Shown: piece after piece, positions 47,350-56,382 of the stretch
How the letters are laid out: every line of letters starts with the position of its first letter
How positions within the stretch are numbered: the stretch's first letter is position 1
From: Thermosipho japonicus
Lineage (GTDB): Bacteria; Thermotogota; Thermotogae; Thermotogales; Fervidobacteriaceae
Assembly (NCBI RefSeq): GCF_014201655.1
Contig: NZ_JACHEX010000002.1
Coordinates: 62,001 to 126,000, forward strand
Reading direction: 5' to 3'
DNA: 64,000 nucleotides
Notes under the pieces: generated by a model
Told to the model about the DNA's origin: nothing
What the model saw: the letters and a program-made list of their open reading frames with translations, nothing else
Databases searched by the model: none
Made by a program: the position numbers and the translations under genes

Positions 47350-48546
47350 ATGTTAAGAATCCATGCAGAACATCTTATTAGCCCTTCTGGGCAAGCACCA
47401 AAAAAAGGAAATGAAATGAAAAAAATTTTTGAAGCATTTGATGTAGATATCATATTAAATAAGGGGAAAATAGTAGACATAAAAAAGCACAAAATAACTG
47501 ATGATTTTACCATAAAAGCAAAACTTGTTACACCTGCTTTTGTAGATGCTCATACACATATTCCATTTTTTGGAAGCAGAGCAAAAGAATTTTATTTAAG
47601 AGCAAGAGGAAAATCCTACTCTGAAATCTTTGCAAATGGTGGAGGAATACATAGTAGTGTTAGAATGCTAAGAAATGCAACAACAGATGAAATTGTAAAG
47701 CAAAATCTTAAATATTTAAGCTTATTTAAAAGACACGGTATCGCAGCAATTGAAGGAAAAAGTGGATATGGGCTTGAAAAAATTTCCGAATTAAAACAAC
47801 TAAAAGCTATGAAAATTTTAAACGAGATACAAGATGTTAAAGTAATTCCTACTTTTTTGGGCTTGCACGCAATTCCTATTGATGTAAATAAAAAAGATTA
47901 CATAGATGAAGTAAAAAAATGGCTTGATGACATCAAAGAATTCACTGATACAATAGATGTTTTCTGCGATAAAGGAGTCTTTTTACCACAAGATATTGAA
48001 GAATTTTTTGAATTTGCCAAAAATAAAGGTTTTAAAATTAGATTTCACGCAGATGAAATTGAAAACGTAGGTGCTGCAAAACTTGCTATTAAGCTTGGTG
48101 CAATATCAGCTGATCATTTACTAAAAATAAGTGATGAAGACATTTCTCAAATTGCAAATTCAAATACTGTCGCTACATTAATGCCTGGAACAAGTTTTTA
48201 TCTGGGAGAGGATTTTGCACCAGCAAGAAAACTAATAGATAATGGTGCTGCAATTAGTATTGGTTCTGATTTCAATCCAGGTTCATGCCCTATATTTAAT
48301 CCTGCATTTATCTTTCATCTTGCACTTAGATTTTTAAAAATGGAACCAGAAGAGATATTAACTGCATATACTCTAAATTCTTCATATGTTTTGGGTATAG
48401 AAAATGGAAAAATTGAACCCGGCTACAAATGTGACATTGCAATTTGGAATACAAATGAACTTTTGGATATTCCATACATGTTTGATCAAAATTTTTTAAG
48501 TGCAATAATAATTAACGGCAAGGTGACAATATATGAAAACATTTAA
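47350..48546 (+). CDS. hutI: Imidazolonepropionase
   Basis: HutI hydrolyses imidazolonepropionate to N-formimino-glutamate in histidine degradation. The 398-residue amidohydrolase has the zinc pair DAHTHIPF, FLARARGKSYSEIFANGGGIHSSV-like substrate loop, HADEI and SDHLLKIS segments, and SIGSDFNPGSCP near the C-terminus. hutH, hutU and hutG are not in the window, so it may serve a pathway encoded elsewhere. Its stop overlaps the next gene by 14 nt. Confidence 0.92.
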   Translation: MLRIHAEHLISPSGQAPKKGNEMKKIFEAFDVDIILNKGKIVDIKKHKITDDFTIKAKLVTPAFVDAHTHIPFFGSRAKEFYLRARGKSYSEIFANGGGIHSSVRMLRNATTDEIVKQNLKYLSLFKRHGIAAIEGKSGYGLEKISELKQLKAMKILNEIQDVKVIPTFLGLHAIPIDVNKKDYIDEVKKWLDDIKEFTDTIDVFCDKGVFLPQDIEEFFEFAKNKGFKIRFHADEIENVGAAKLAIKLGAISADHLLKISDEDISQIANSNTVATLMPGTSFYLGEDFAPARKLIDNGAAISIGSDFNPGSCPIFNPAFIFHLALRFLKMEPEEILTAYTLNSSYVLGIENGKIEPGYKCDIAIWNTNELLDIPYMFDQNFLSAIIINGKVTIYENI

Positions 48547-48880
48547 GAAAATTGATATTTTCTTGATTCTTGCGGTTATATTAATAACCGTTTTTTTCAC
48601 TTTAAAAACAACCAATAGAGAAAATGAATTATTTTTGGTAAAATTAGACGGTAAAATATATACTGAACTAAAAACACCTGGAGTCTATCCGGTAAAAGAT
48701 AAAGAAGGAAAAATATTAACTATAGTTCACTATGATGGTGAAAATGTTTGGGTTACAGATTCAACATGTCCCCTGAAAATTTGTGAAAAAACTGGTAAAA
48801 TAAAAAGAGGAGGAAAAATAATTTGCGTTCCCAACAAGATAGTAATCGAATCACAAACTCAAGAACTACAAACCTGGTAA
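48533..48880 (+). CDS. NusG domain II-containing membrane protein
   Basis: This 115-residue protein has one N-terminal membrane span (about 8-25) and a NusG-II (DUF1312) domain, with VWVTDSTCPLKICEKTGKI and IICVPNKIVI. These domains usually sit outside the membrane. They are often encoded next to Gx (heptaprenyl-like) transporter genes, as here, where the two overlap. The function of the pair is not established. Confidence 0.82.
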   Translation: MKTFKKIDIFLILAVILITVFFTLKTTNRENELFLVKLDGKIYTELKTPGVYPVKDKEGKILTIVHYDGENVWVTDSTCPLKICEKTGKIKRGGKIICVPNKIVIESQTQELQTW

Positions 48881-49377
48881 TCTATTCACTACTTATTTCC
48901 ATTTCTTCGGTAATGTTTGTTGTTGAACGTTTTATACCATATCCAGTGCCAGGAGGAAAATGGGGGTTTTCAAATTTTGTTATTCTTTACACCGTTGTAA
49001 ATCTCGGGTTTAGAGCTGGAATTCTTGTAGGAACACTTAAAACAATTATCGGCTCACTCTTTTCAGGAATTTTATTTACACCACCTTTTTTCATGGGCTT
49101 TTTTGGAATAATCTCTGCTGCAGCTTTTGAATGGATATTTTCTAAAACAAAGATTTTTAGTTACACAACTTTAAGTATCATTGGTATGATTAGTAATAAT
49201 TTTGTTCAAGTTTTGGTTGGAAGTTTTTTAATAAAAAGTAGTGCAATTTTTTCTTTTTTACCTTTGATGATAGGATTAGGACTAATTTCGGCAATTATTA
49301 ATGCATACCTTGCAAAAAAAATGGAGGAAATAATAGATGAAAATAATTTTGGCCTCAAAATCCCCAAGAAGGATTGA
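48823..49377 (+). CDS. Gx transporter family membrane protein
   Basis: This 184-residue protein has five or six spans and the segment GKWGFSNFVILYTVVNLGFRAGILVGTLKTIIGSLFSGILF, in the style of the Gx transporter/HepI group. It resembles the membrane component of an energy-coupling-factor-type importer. The TTG start has GAGGAGG upstream and lies inside the NusG-II gene. Cargo is unknown. Confidence 0.75.
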   Translation: MRSQQDSNRITNSRTTNLVIYSLLISISSVMFVVERFIPYPVPGGKWGFSNFVILYTVVNLGFRAGILVGTLKTIIGSLFSGILFTPPFFMGFFGIISAAAFEWIFSKTKIFSYTTLSIIGMISNNFVQVLVGSFLIKSSAIFSFLPLMIGLGLISAIINAYLAKKMEEIIDENNFGLKIPKKD

Positions 49378-49912
49378 GTTATTAAAATTACTAAAAATAG
49401 ATTTTGAAGTTATACCTTCAAATCTAGATGAAAATATTAAAGAAAGAGACCCTAAACTTTTAGCTGAAAAATTATCATACTTAAAAGCGATGAGTATTAA
49501 AAAAGATGGTGTAGTTCTTGCTGCAGATACTGTAGTAACACTCAACAAAGAAATATTTGGAAAACCAAGGGATTATAAAGAAGCCTTTAGAATGCTTAAA
49601 AGTCTATCAGGAAAATGGCATACTGTAATTACTGGGGTTACAATTAAATTTAAAGATGAAGTTATAACTTTCTCTGAAAAAACAAATGTAAAATTCAAAA
49701 ATCTTTCAAAAGGATTAATTGAATTTTATATTAATACTGCAAAACCTTTTGATAAAGCTGGCGGGTATGGAATTCAAGAACTTGGAAGTGTTTTAGTAGA
49801 AAAAATTGAAGGTGATTATTTTAATATAGTTGGTCTTCCCATTTCAAAAGTTTGGGATATCTTATGGGATAGGGGGATAATAGATGCTTCCAAGGGAGAA
49901 ATTAATAAATGA
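49337..49912 (+). CDS. maf: Maf-like nucleoside triphosphate pyrophosphatase
   Basis: This 191-residue protein has the Maf signature ILASKSPRRIELLKL (3-17), the motif AADTVV (about 62-67) and GGYGIQELGS near 137. Maf enzymes hydrolyse dTTP, UTP or m7GTP and are linked to septum formation. The ATG has GGAGG upstream and overlaps the Gx gene by 41 nt. Confidence 0.94.
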   Translation: MKIILASKSPRRIELLKLLKIDFEVIPSNLDENIKERDPKLLAEKLSYLKAMSIKKDGVVLAADTVVTLNKEIFGKPRDYKEAFRMLKSLSGKWHTVITGVTIKFKDEVITFSEKTNVKFKNLSKGLIEFYINTAKPFDKAGGYGIQELGSVLVEKIEGDYFNIVGLPISKVWDILWDRGIIDASKGEINK

Positions 49913-50525
49913 AGGTGTTGAAAATCTAAGCACAGAAGAATTACTGGCTATACTTTTAAGAACAGGGACAAAAGACTTAGATGTTTTAAAACTTTCAAAA
50001 AATCTTTTTGAAACTTTTGACAAGAGCTTGAAAAAAATAAGTACCGCTTCAATTGATGAGCTGTGTAAGGTAAAAGGCCTTGGAACAGTTAAAGCAGTTA
50101 CCATACTAGCAGCAATGGAACTTTCAAAAAGATATCTATTGGAAGATAGAAAAGGGAAATTTCTAAATTCCCCAGAGCTTATATACGAGCATTGTCTTGA
50201 CATGAAGCATTTTGAACAAGAAGTTGTTAGGGTTATATCCTTAAACTCAAAACTACACGAAATCTCTACCAAAGATATAACAATTGGCCTTACAGATACA
50301 AGCCTTGCACATCCAAGAGAAATATATCGAGAAGCTATTAAAAACTCTGCTAGCTATGTTGTGGTTGTACACAATCACCCTTCAGGTGATGTTAGGCCTA
50401 GCAAAGAAGATAGAGAACTTACTTTAAAAATTAAAAAGGCTGGAGAAATAATTGGAATTAAACTACTTGATCATGTTATAATTGGCAATGGATTTTATAG
50501 CTTTAAACATAACAAACTATTGTGA
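49884..50525 (+). CDS. radC: RadC family JAMM-domain protein
   Basis: This 213-residue protein has an N-terminal helix-hairpin-helix part (KGLGTVKAVTILAAMEL) and a C-terminal JAMM metalloprotease-like domain with HNHPSGDVRPSKED near 160-173. RadC proteins are associated with recombination and DNA repair, though their activity is debated. It overlaps maf by 29 nt. It is complete, and no mobile element accompanies it. Confidence 0.93.
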   Translation: MLPREKLINEGVENLSTEELLAILLRTGTKDLDVLKLSKNLFETFDKSLKKISTASIDELCKVKGLGTVKAVTILAAMELSKRYLLEDRKGKFLNSPELIYEHCLDMKHFEQEVVRVISLNSKLHEISTKDITIGLTDTSLAHPREIYREAIKNSASYVVVVHNHPSGDVRPSKEDRELTLKIKKAGEIIGIKLLDHVIIGNGFYSFKHNKLL

Positions 50526-50536
50526 GGTGTTAATGC

Positions 50537-51718
50537 ATGAATAATAATGATGATAAATTAAAGAATATATTAAAACTAAAAGAAGAATTGGAAAAAGATT
50601 TAATAAAAAAAGGGAAAATAAAAAATAAATCAGAAAAAAAATCAAAAAAAGTTCAGGATCTGGAACAAATAAAAATTCTAAAAGAAAAAATTACAAAAGA
50701 AGCAAATCTTGCCACTGATAAAACTTTGTCAATATTTGATATTAATTCACAGGACTATGATTCTTCAGTAATGGATGTTATAAAAACATTAAGAAAATTT
50801 CTGATAAATGAAAAATCTCCTGAAAAAAGAACATTATTCTTGGCATTATTAAATATTCTAGAAGGTAAATTTGAAAAAAATAAAACCTTACTAGAAAACC
50901 AAAATGATGTTATTTTCAAGTATAACCATCTTCTCTCTAGAATGTATAATCGAGAGGATGTAATAAAAGAAATTATACAATTTGTTAAAAATTTTCCTGA
51001 TTCAAAATACCCGTATCTTCTATTATTAGAATACTATCTAATAGAAGGTAATTCTTCAAATTTTTCTAAAATATTATCTTTAATTTCAAAAATAGATGAT
51101 TTTTTCAAAATCATTCATCAAGTTTATATAAATACTTTAGAAGATGTTGGCATTGTTAAAAGCGCAGTAATGCATAAAAAATTTACCGAACTTTTGTTAT
51201 ACATAACAAAGCAGAAAAGTTTGGAAACAGAAAATACGAAAAGCTACTGTCTAAATGTTAACTACAGTATAAAAGAGGGAACAATTCCAAATCCAAAGGA
51301 ATATTGTATAAAAGCCAATTTTGCACAAGCTGCGTGGAGTATAGTTAATAATAGAAAATTTGACGAATCAAAACTCAAAATCTTTGAAAAAACTCCAGAA
51401 TATAATCTATTTTATGGTTTTTATTATTTTAATAACCAAGAATTAGAAAACGCAAAAAAATATTTTGAAAAGTTTGAAAACCAAGTTGAAAATGTATCAG
51501 TCAAAATTATTGCTAAAACAACCTCATACATTGGTATGAGACAATTCTATCAAAATATTAAAAGCAACATTTTCAAAGAAGAAAAGGGAAAAATATTAGA
51601 AATTATAAAAAATTATAATTCACATGATTTCATTGTTGAGTATTTTGACCCTGAAATCGTAAGGCTTCTTTTTGCTGAAAAACATTGTTGTATAGTATAT
51701 GGAGGAAATAAATGCTAA
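50537..51718 (+). CDS. Lys/Glu-rich, TPR-like cytoplasmic protein of unknown function
   Basis: I do not recognise this 393-residue protein. The first 70 residues are very rich in Lys/Glu (KLKNILKLKEELEKDLIKK) and should form a coiled coil. The rest has alternating helices with TPR-like phrases such as YGFYYFNNQELENAKKYFEKF. There is no signal peptide. It starts 12 nt after radC and overlaps the next gene by 7 nt, which points to a shared envelope role. Confidence 0.65.
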   Translation: MNNNDDKLKNILKLKEELEKDLIKKGKIKNKSEKKSKKVQDLEQIKILKEKITKEANLATDKTLSIFDINSQDYDSSVMDVIKTLRKFLINEKSPEKRTLFLALLNILEGKFEKNKTLLENQNDVIFKYNHLLSRMYNREDVIKEIIQFVKNFPDSKYPYLLLLEYYLIEGNSSNFSKILSLISKIDDFFKIIHQVYINTLEDVGIVKSAVMHKKFTELLLYITKQKSLETENTKSYCLNVNYSIKEGTIPNPKEYCIKANFAQAAWSIVNNRKFDESKLKIFEKTPEYNLFYGFYYFNNQELENAKKYFEKFENQVENVSVKIIAKTTSYIGMRQFYQNIKSNIFKEEKGKILEIIKNYNSHDFIVEYFDPEIVRLLFAEKHCCIVYGGNKC

Positions 51719-53127
51719 AACAAAAATTTATTATCTTTTTATTGCTCCTTTCAAGCATTTACTTTTCAGAATTTATATTTTACTCTTCAAAAAATTTTGA
51801 AAATAATTTTGAAAATAAATTTTCAATTAATATCATGTACTCATTTTATAATTGGAGTAATGACTTTGTTATTTTCCATGGAGATGGAAATGGATATCCA
51901 ACAAATCCATCAGAAAACGTTTTTTATTTGTTTGAAAAAGTAAAGCCATTTTTAGAAATAAGTCTTTTCTACAATTTCCAAAATCTTGTATTGTACACAA
52001 ATATTCCGTTTCAAAAAGAAATCATTTCAAAAGTAAAAGATCCTTCTACCAATTTTTTCTTGGTAGATGGAAAGCCTACTTTTGATATGAATGGTCCAGA
52101 AAATTTCCTCTTAGGTTATATATCTGATAATATTTTCATTGGAATTGGAAGGTTCCCATTGCATTGGGGAGATTCAAAATTTCCAATTTCAATATCAAAT
52201 ACAACTTTCCAAGATAACATTACTTTTTCAACAAAAAATAATTTTTTCAAATATACATACCACTTGATATCTTCCTATCCACTACTATCATCATATGAAC
52301 AAGAAGTTCAAAGAAACTATTTTGAAAAACATACCCCATCAACAAATTTCTTTGAGCCTGTAAAAACTATCGCTGCTCACAGATTTGATTTTTTTATAGA
52401 CAATTTTAGATTTGGAATCGGTGAAATAAATGTAGTTGGTGGAAAATTTCCTGACATAATTGACATAAATCCTTTAATGTTTTTCCATAATACTTACGGT
52501 GAAGGTTATTCAAACGTATTATCTTCAATTGACTTTAATGTAAAAGTTAGTAATATTTCAATTTACGGTGAATTTTGTCTTGATGATATTAATGGCCCAA
52601 CCGAAGTTGGGTCAAATTATAAACCAGATGCTTACGGATATAATTTTGGAATGTCTCTAGACTATAAGACATTTAATGTATGGATTGAGTATGACTTTAC
52701 AAGTGAATGGATGTACATAACAAATTATTTGCCATATTTAAGGGTTAATGTTAGACACTTTTACATAGATAATAATTCTTTCCCATCAAGAAGTTTGATG
52801 GACTATCCTCTTGGTTTTAAATATGGGCCTGATGCCACTATGCTTAGTTTAGGTTTTTCTTTTTCAAAGAACGATTTTAAAATTTCAACAGAATACAATT
52901 TTCTGGTAAAGGGTATGGTAATAGATGATAGGAGTAGCAAAATTAGATGGAAATGGTTTTGGGACAGCTGGAGTGGTAATGTTAACCCCACACCAGAATC
53001 TTCAGTAATAAATACTTATGATCAAGTTTATAACATTTTTAGTCTAGAAATTGATTATAAATTTTTATCACTTAAAAGTTTATTTGTAGATAAAAAATAT
53101 TTTATCTCTTTGCAAGTTAAATTTTGA
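51712..53127 (+). CDS. Outer-membrane β-barrel, Wzi-like
   Basis: This 471-residue protein has a signal peptide (KQKFIIFLLLLSSIYFSEF) and a β-rich body. It resembles capsule-assembly protein Wzi in the segments INPLMFFHNTYGEGYSNVLSSIDF and ISIYGEFCLDDI. It ends in LQVKF with a terminal Phe, typical for barrel insertion. Wzi anchors capsule polysaccharide in Proteobacteria; in this lineage its ligand is not known. The two following glycosyltransferases and flippase-like gene suggest surface glycan work. Confidence 0.75.
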   Translation: MLKQKFIIFLLLLSSIYFSEFIFYSSKNFENNFENKFSINIMYSFYNWSNDFVIFHGDGNGYPTNPSENVFYLFEKVKPFLEISLFYNFQNLVLYTNIPFQKEIISKVKDPSTNFFLVDGKPTFDMNGPENFLLGYISDNIFIGIGRFPLHWGDSKFPISISNTTFQDNITFSTKNNFFKYTYHLISSYPLLSSYEQEVQRNYFEKHTPSTNFFEPVKTIAAHRFDFFIDNFRFGIGEINVVGGKFPDIIDINPLMFFHNTYGEGYSNVLSSIDFNVKVSNISIYGEFCLDDINGPTEVGSNYKPDAYGYNFGMSLDYKTFNVWIEYDFTSEWMYITNYLPYLRVNVRHFYIDNNSFPSRSLMDYPLGFKYGPDATMLSLGFSFSKNDFKISTEYNFLVKGMVIDDRSSKIRWKWFWDSWSGNVNPTPESSVINTYDQVYNIFSLEIDYKFLSLKSLFVDKKYFISLQVKF

Positions 53128-53182
53128 TGAAAATTTTTATTACATTTAAAAACTTAAATTTTTTCAAATTAGGTGAGAAAAT

Positions 53183-54202
53183 ATGAAAAAAAATCAAAAA
53201 AACGTAATTAGAATTCTCTTTTCAATCTTTATTGGATTATTTGTAATACTTTTTATGGGAAAATTCTATAAGACAAACATATTAAATGAAATAAAAAATA
53301 TAAAATTGATCGATATTGTATTTGTTTTTTTTATCTATCTTATGGTTTACACAATAGATACTTTAAGGTATATAATTATCTTAAAACAATTCAAAATAAA
53401 ACTAAACTTTTTTGAACTATTTTATAACAACGTTATGGGGTTATTTTTTTCATCAATTACTCCATTTGCAGCCGGAGGTCAACCATACCAAATTTACCAT
53501 TTAAACAAGCTAGGTTTCGATTTAGAACATTCTACAAATGTTGTTGTTTCTAGATTTATAACTACAATGATACTAAATTTAATAATTGCTATTATTTCAT
53601 ATAAAAATGTGATAATTTCTTTAAAAGGGACAACCATTGAATCTACTCTAATTAATCTCGGGTTATTTGTATCAACTATAACTTTAATTCTAATTCTTAT
53701 AGTATTTTCAAATTCTGATATCATAATTAAGTTAACAAACATTTTGAAATTTAAAAGATTAAAAAAAATAAAAACAAAGTATTTAGAATGGTCAAATAAT
53801 TTAAAAAATAGTATAAAATTTTTATGGAAAGAAAAAATATATATAATGATATTAGACATTTTTTTAAACCTACTAGTCCTAATTTTACAAGCTTATTCAT
53901 TATACTATATGTTTTTAAGATATACCAATTTAAATAATAGTTTTAACAACTTTCTTATAGTTTTTGGAACAATGTTATTATTAAATATGGTTATTTTTTA
54001 CATTCCTACACCTGGAGCTAGTGGAACAATAGAAATAACTTATCAGATAATTTTTTCATCAATTTTAAAAGTACAAAAAGGAGTATTTTTGTCAATAATA
54101 GGTTGGAGATTTGCAACTTATTATCTTCAAATTCTTTTTGGGCTTCTATTGAGCTTTTTCAATTTAATGACTAAAAAAACTAAAAATAGTGAATTAAAAT
54201 AA
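53183..54202 (+). CDS. Lysylphosphatidylglycerol synthase TM-like flippase (UPF0104/AglD type)
   Basis: This 339-residue protein has about eight membrane spans and the phrases FFSSITPFAAGGQPYQIYHLNKLG and FYIPTPGASGTIEITYQ, characteristic of the LPG-synthase transmembrane family. The soluble aminoacyl-transfer domain of MprF is missing, so it may flip or bind a lipid-linked product of its neighbours. It is followed by two glycosyltransferase genes. Confidence 0.82.
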   Translation: MKKNQKNVIRILFSIFIGLFVILFMGKFYKTNILNEIKNIKLIDIVFVFFIYLMVYTIDTLRYIIILKQFKIKLNFFELFYNNVMGLFFSSITPFAAGGQPYQIYHLNKLGFDLEHSTNVVVSRFITTMILNLIIAIISYKNVIISLKGTTIESTLINLGLFVSTITLILILIVFSNSDIIIKLTNILKFKRLKKIKTKYLEWSNNLKNSIKFLWKEKIYIMILDIFLNLLVLILQAYSLYYMFLRYTNLNNSFNNFLIVFGTMLLLNMVIFYIPTPGASGTIEITYQIIFSSILKVQKGVFLSIIGWRFATYYLQILFGLLLSFFNLMTKKTKNSELK

Positions 54203-54269
54203 ATCAAAAAAAAAATTAAAAAAGTCTAAGAAAATTGATTAAAAATATTCATTTTAAGGGGTGATCCAA

Positions 54270-55100
54270 TTGAAAAATCTTATTGCAACAGCATGTAATC
54301 AAAAATATGAGCAGTTTCTATACAATGATTGGTTAATGTCTTTAAAAGATAATGTTAATCTTAACAACACTGATATTCTAGTAATTGACTTTGGATTAAG
54401 TAGTAATATTTTAACTAAACTAAAAAAAGAAAATGTTTTAGTAAAAAAAGCTAATACAAAAGGTAATATTGTAAATGCTCGTTTTATAGAATTATATAAT
54501 TTCTTAATTAATAATAATAATTACAAAAATTTACTATTTTGTGACTCCGGAGATATTATATTTCAAAATGATATTTCAAAAATACTAAATTCAAAAATTA
54601 AAAATTTTTTAGTTGTATGTGAAGATATAGCCCCACCAATGTCACTTGTTTTAAAAGAAAATAATCTAGATAAAACTCTTATAAACAATATTAAATCTTT
54701 ACTACACAATAAAAAAATGATAAACGCTGGTGTCATATTTGGAAACAAAGATTCTTTTATTTCTTTACTTGAATTTTTAATTAATAACTTAAAAAATTTA
54801 AACACTTGGGGGCTTGATCAGTTGTTAATTAACTATTATTTATACAAACATGGCTTTGAAGAATTAGAAGACATCTATAATTTTATTCCTACAACTCATA
54901 TTAGCTCCTTAACTATTAAAAACGGAAAATTATTTAAAAATAATGAATTAATTTATATTGTTCACAACGCCGGTAATAAATCATTTTTTAGACCTTTAAA
55001 AAATTTTGGATATTCTAATAAAAACAAGATTCGATTAAATAGATTATTAGTATATTCTTTAAGAATTATATATAAAATATTTAACAAAAGGAGTGATTAA
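54270..55100 (+). CDS. Putative glycosyltransferase with DxD-like motif (GT8-like)
   Basis: This protein of about 276 residues has LLFCDSGDIIFQNDISKIL near 90, which fits the metal-binding region of GT-A fold enzymes such as GT8. It also has MINAGVIFGNKDSF and NTWGLDQLLINYYLY. It has no membrane span. TTG at 54270 was chosen because GGGGTG lies about 7 nt upstream. A GTG at 54261 overlaps that site. The donor and acceptor are unknown. Low-complexity Asn/Lys content follows the AT-richness. Confidence 0.65.
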   Translation: MKNLIATACNQKYEQFLYNDWLMSLKDNVNLNNTDILVIDFGLSSNILTKLKKENVLVKKANTKGNIVNARFIELYNFLINNNNYKNLLFCDSGDIIFQNDISKILNSKIKNFLVVCEDIAPPMSLVLKENNLDKTLINNIKSLLHNKKMINAGVIFGNKDSFISLLEFLINNLKNLNTWGLDQLLINYYLYKHGFEELEDIYNFIPTTHISSLTIKNGKLFKNNELIYIVHNAGNKSFFRPLKNFGYSNKNKIRLNRLLVYSLRIIYKIFNKRSD

Positions 55101-56252
55101 ATGAATATTGGAATATTTTCTGACGTATACTTCCCTCAAAAAAATGGTGTTTCAACTGCTATAAAATTATACAAAGAAGAAATGGAAAAATTAGGGCATA
55201 ATGTATTTTTATTTGTACCAAAATATTCTAAAAATTATAAGAGAAACGAAAAAAACGTTTTTGAATTTCCTGCTATTAAATTTCTATTTGAGAAAGAACA
55301 AAGAATTGCATTACCAATTTCAACAGACATTTTTAAAATAAAAAAATTAAACTTAGATATAATACACTCGCAGGACCCCTTTTCAATGGGAATTCTTGCA
55401 GAATTTTTATCTAGAATTTTAAAAATAAAACACGTTGGAACTCACCATACAATGTACGAATATTATAGAAACTATTTGCCTCTAATTATAAGACCAACAT
55501 TAAAACAAACACAAAAAATGATTAAAAACTGGTGCTTAAAACTTGATAAAGTTATTTCTCCAACAAATAATATTAAAAATTTATTAGTAAGCTATGGTGT
55601 GCCTGAAGAACATGTAGTTGTAATACCAACTGGGATTGATGTAAATAAATTTAATAAACCAATAGAATGGAATATAAAAGAAGAATACAATATTAAACCC
55701 AATGAAAAAATACTTTTATTTGTTGGTAGATTAGGACCTGAAAAAAATGTAGATTTTTTAATTAACGTATTTCATAAAATTTTTCAAGAAGAAAAAAATA
55801 TTAAATTTATAATTATCGGTGATGGAACCGAAAGACATAAATTAGAAGAAATAGTTATTGAATACAGTTTACAAAAAAATATTATTTTTGCAGGTGCACA
55901 ACCTAGAGAAAAAGTGATCGATGCTTATAAACAAGCCGACTTATTTATATTTGCATCCTATACAGAAACCCAAGGACTAGTAATATTAGAGTCTATGGCT
56001 GCTGGAACACCAGTAGTAGCATTAGGAAAAATGGGAGTATATGATTTATTAAATCATGAAAATGCAGGAGGAATAATGATTAGAGAATTAAACGAGAATG
56101 ATTTTGCACATGAAATTTTGAGGGTTTTAAAAAATGAAGAATTATATAACAAACTTTCAAAAAATGCTATTAATTTTGTAAAAGAAAATTATTCAATCGA
56201 AATATCCGTACAAAAAGTTTTGGAAGTGTACAAAAATCTATTAAATAAGTAA
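55101..56252 (+). CDS. GT4-family glycosyltransferase
   Basis: This 383-residue protein has the N-terminal glycine-poor start MNIGIFSDVYFPQKNGVSTAI and a C-terminal donor-binding domain with LFVGRLGPEKNVDFLI and ESMAAGTPVVAL (near 292-303). It is close to diacylglycerol glucosyl/galactosyltransferases and would add sugars to a membrane lipid; this is inference. It follows the GT8-like gene directly and ends before a strong terminator. Confidence 0.88.
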   Translation: MNIGIFSDVYFPQKNGVSTAIKLYKEEMEKLGHNVFLFVPKYSKNYKRNEKNVFEFPAIKFLFEKEQRIALPISTDIFKIKKLNLDIIHSQDPFSMGILAEFLSRILKIKHVGTHHTMYEYYRNYLPLIIRPTLKQTQKMIKNWCLKLDKVISPTNNIKNLLVSYGVPEEHVVVIPTGIDVNKFNKPIEWNIKEEYNIKPNEKILLFVGRLGPEKNVDFLINVFHKIFQEEKNIKFIIIGDGTERHKLEEIVIEYSLQKNIIFAGAQPREKVIDAYKQADLFIFASYTETQGLVILESMAAGTPVVALGKMGVYDLLNHENAGGIMIRELNENDFAHEILRVLKNEELYNKLSKNAINFVKENYSIEISVQKVLEVYKNLLNK

Positions 56253-56264
56253 TAAATAATACTG

Positions 56265-56306
56265 AAAATCTCCTTCTTGGCTAACGTAAGAAGGAGATTT
56301 TTTTAT
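56265..56306 (+). terminator. Terminator after the glycosyltransferase operon
   Basis: AAAATCTCCTTCTT (56265-56278) and AAGAAGGAGATTTT (56288-56301) form a 14-bp perfect stem with a nine-base loop, followed by TTTATT. On the minus strand it could also slow transcripts from the RND gene. Confidence 0.9.
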
Positions 56307-56382
56307 TCAAAATAATATTAATATCATAATGAAAAGTATAATATAAATAGCTTAATTCAAACCACAATAGCTAAACACGAGA

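Noticed and set aside
49884-50525. radC as a sign of a mobile or phage island
   Set aside because: It sits in a housekeeping chain with maf, has overlapping starts and no mobility genes nearby.
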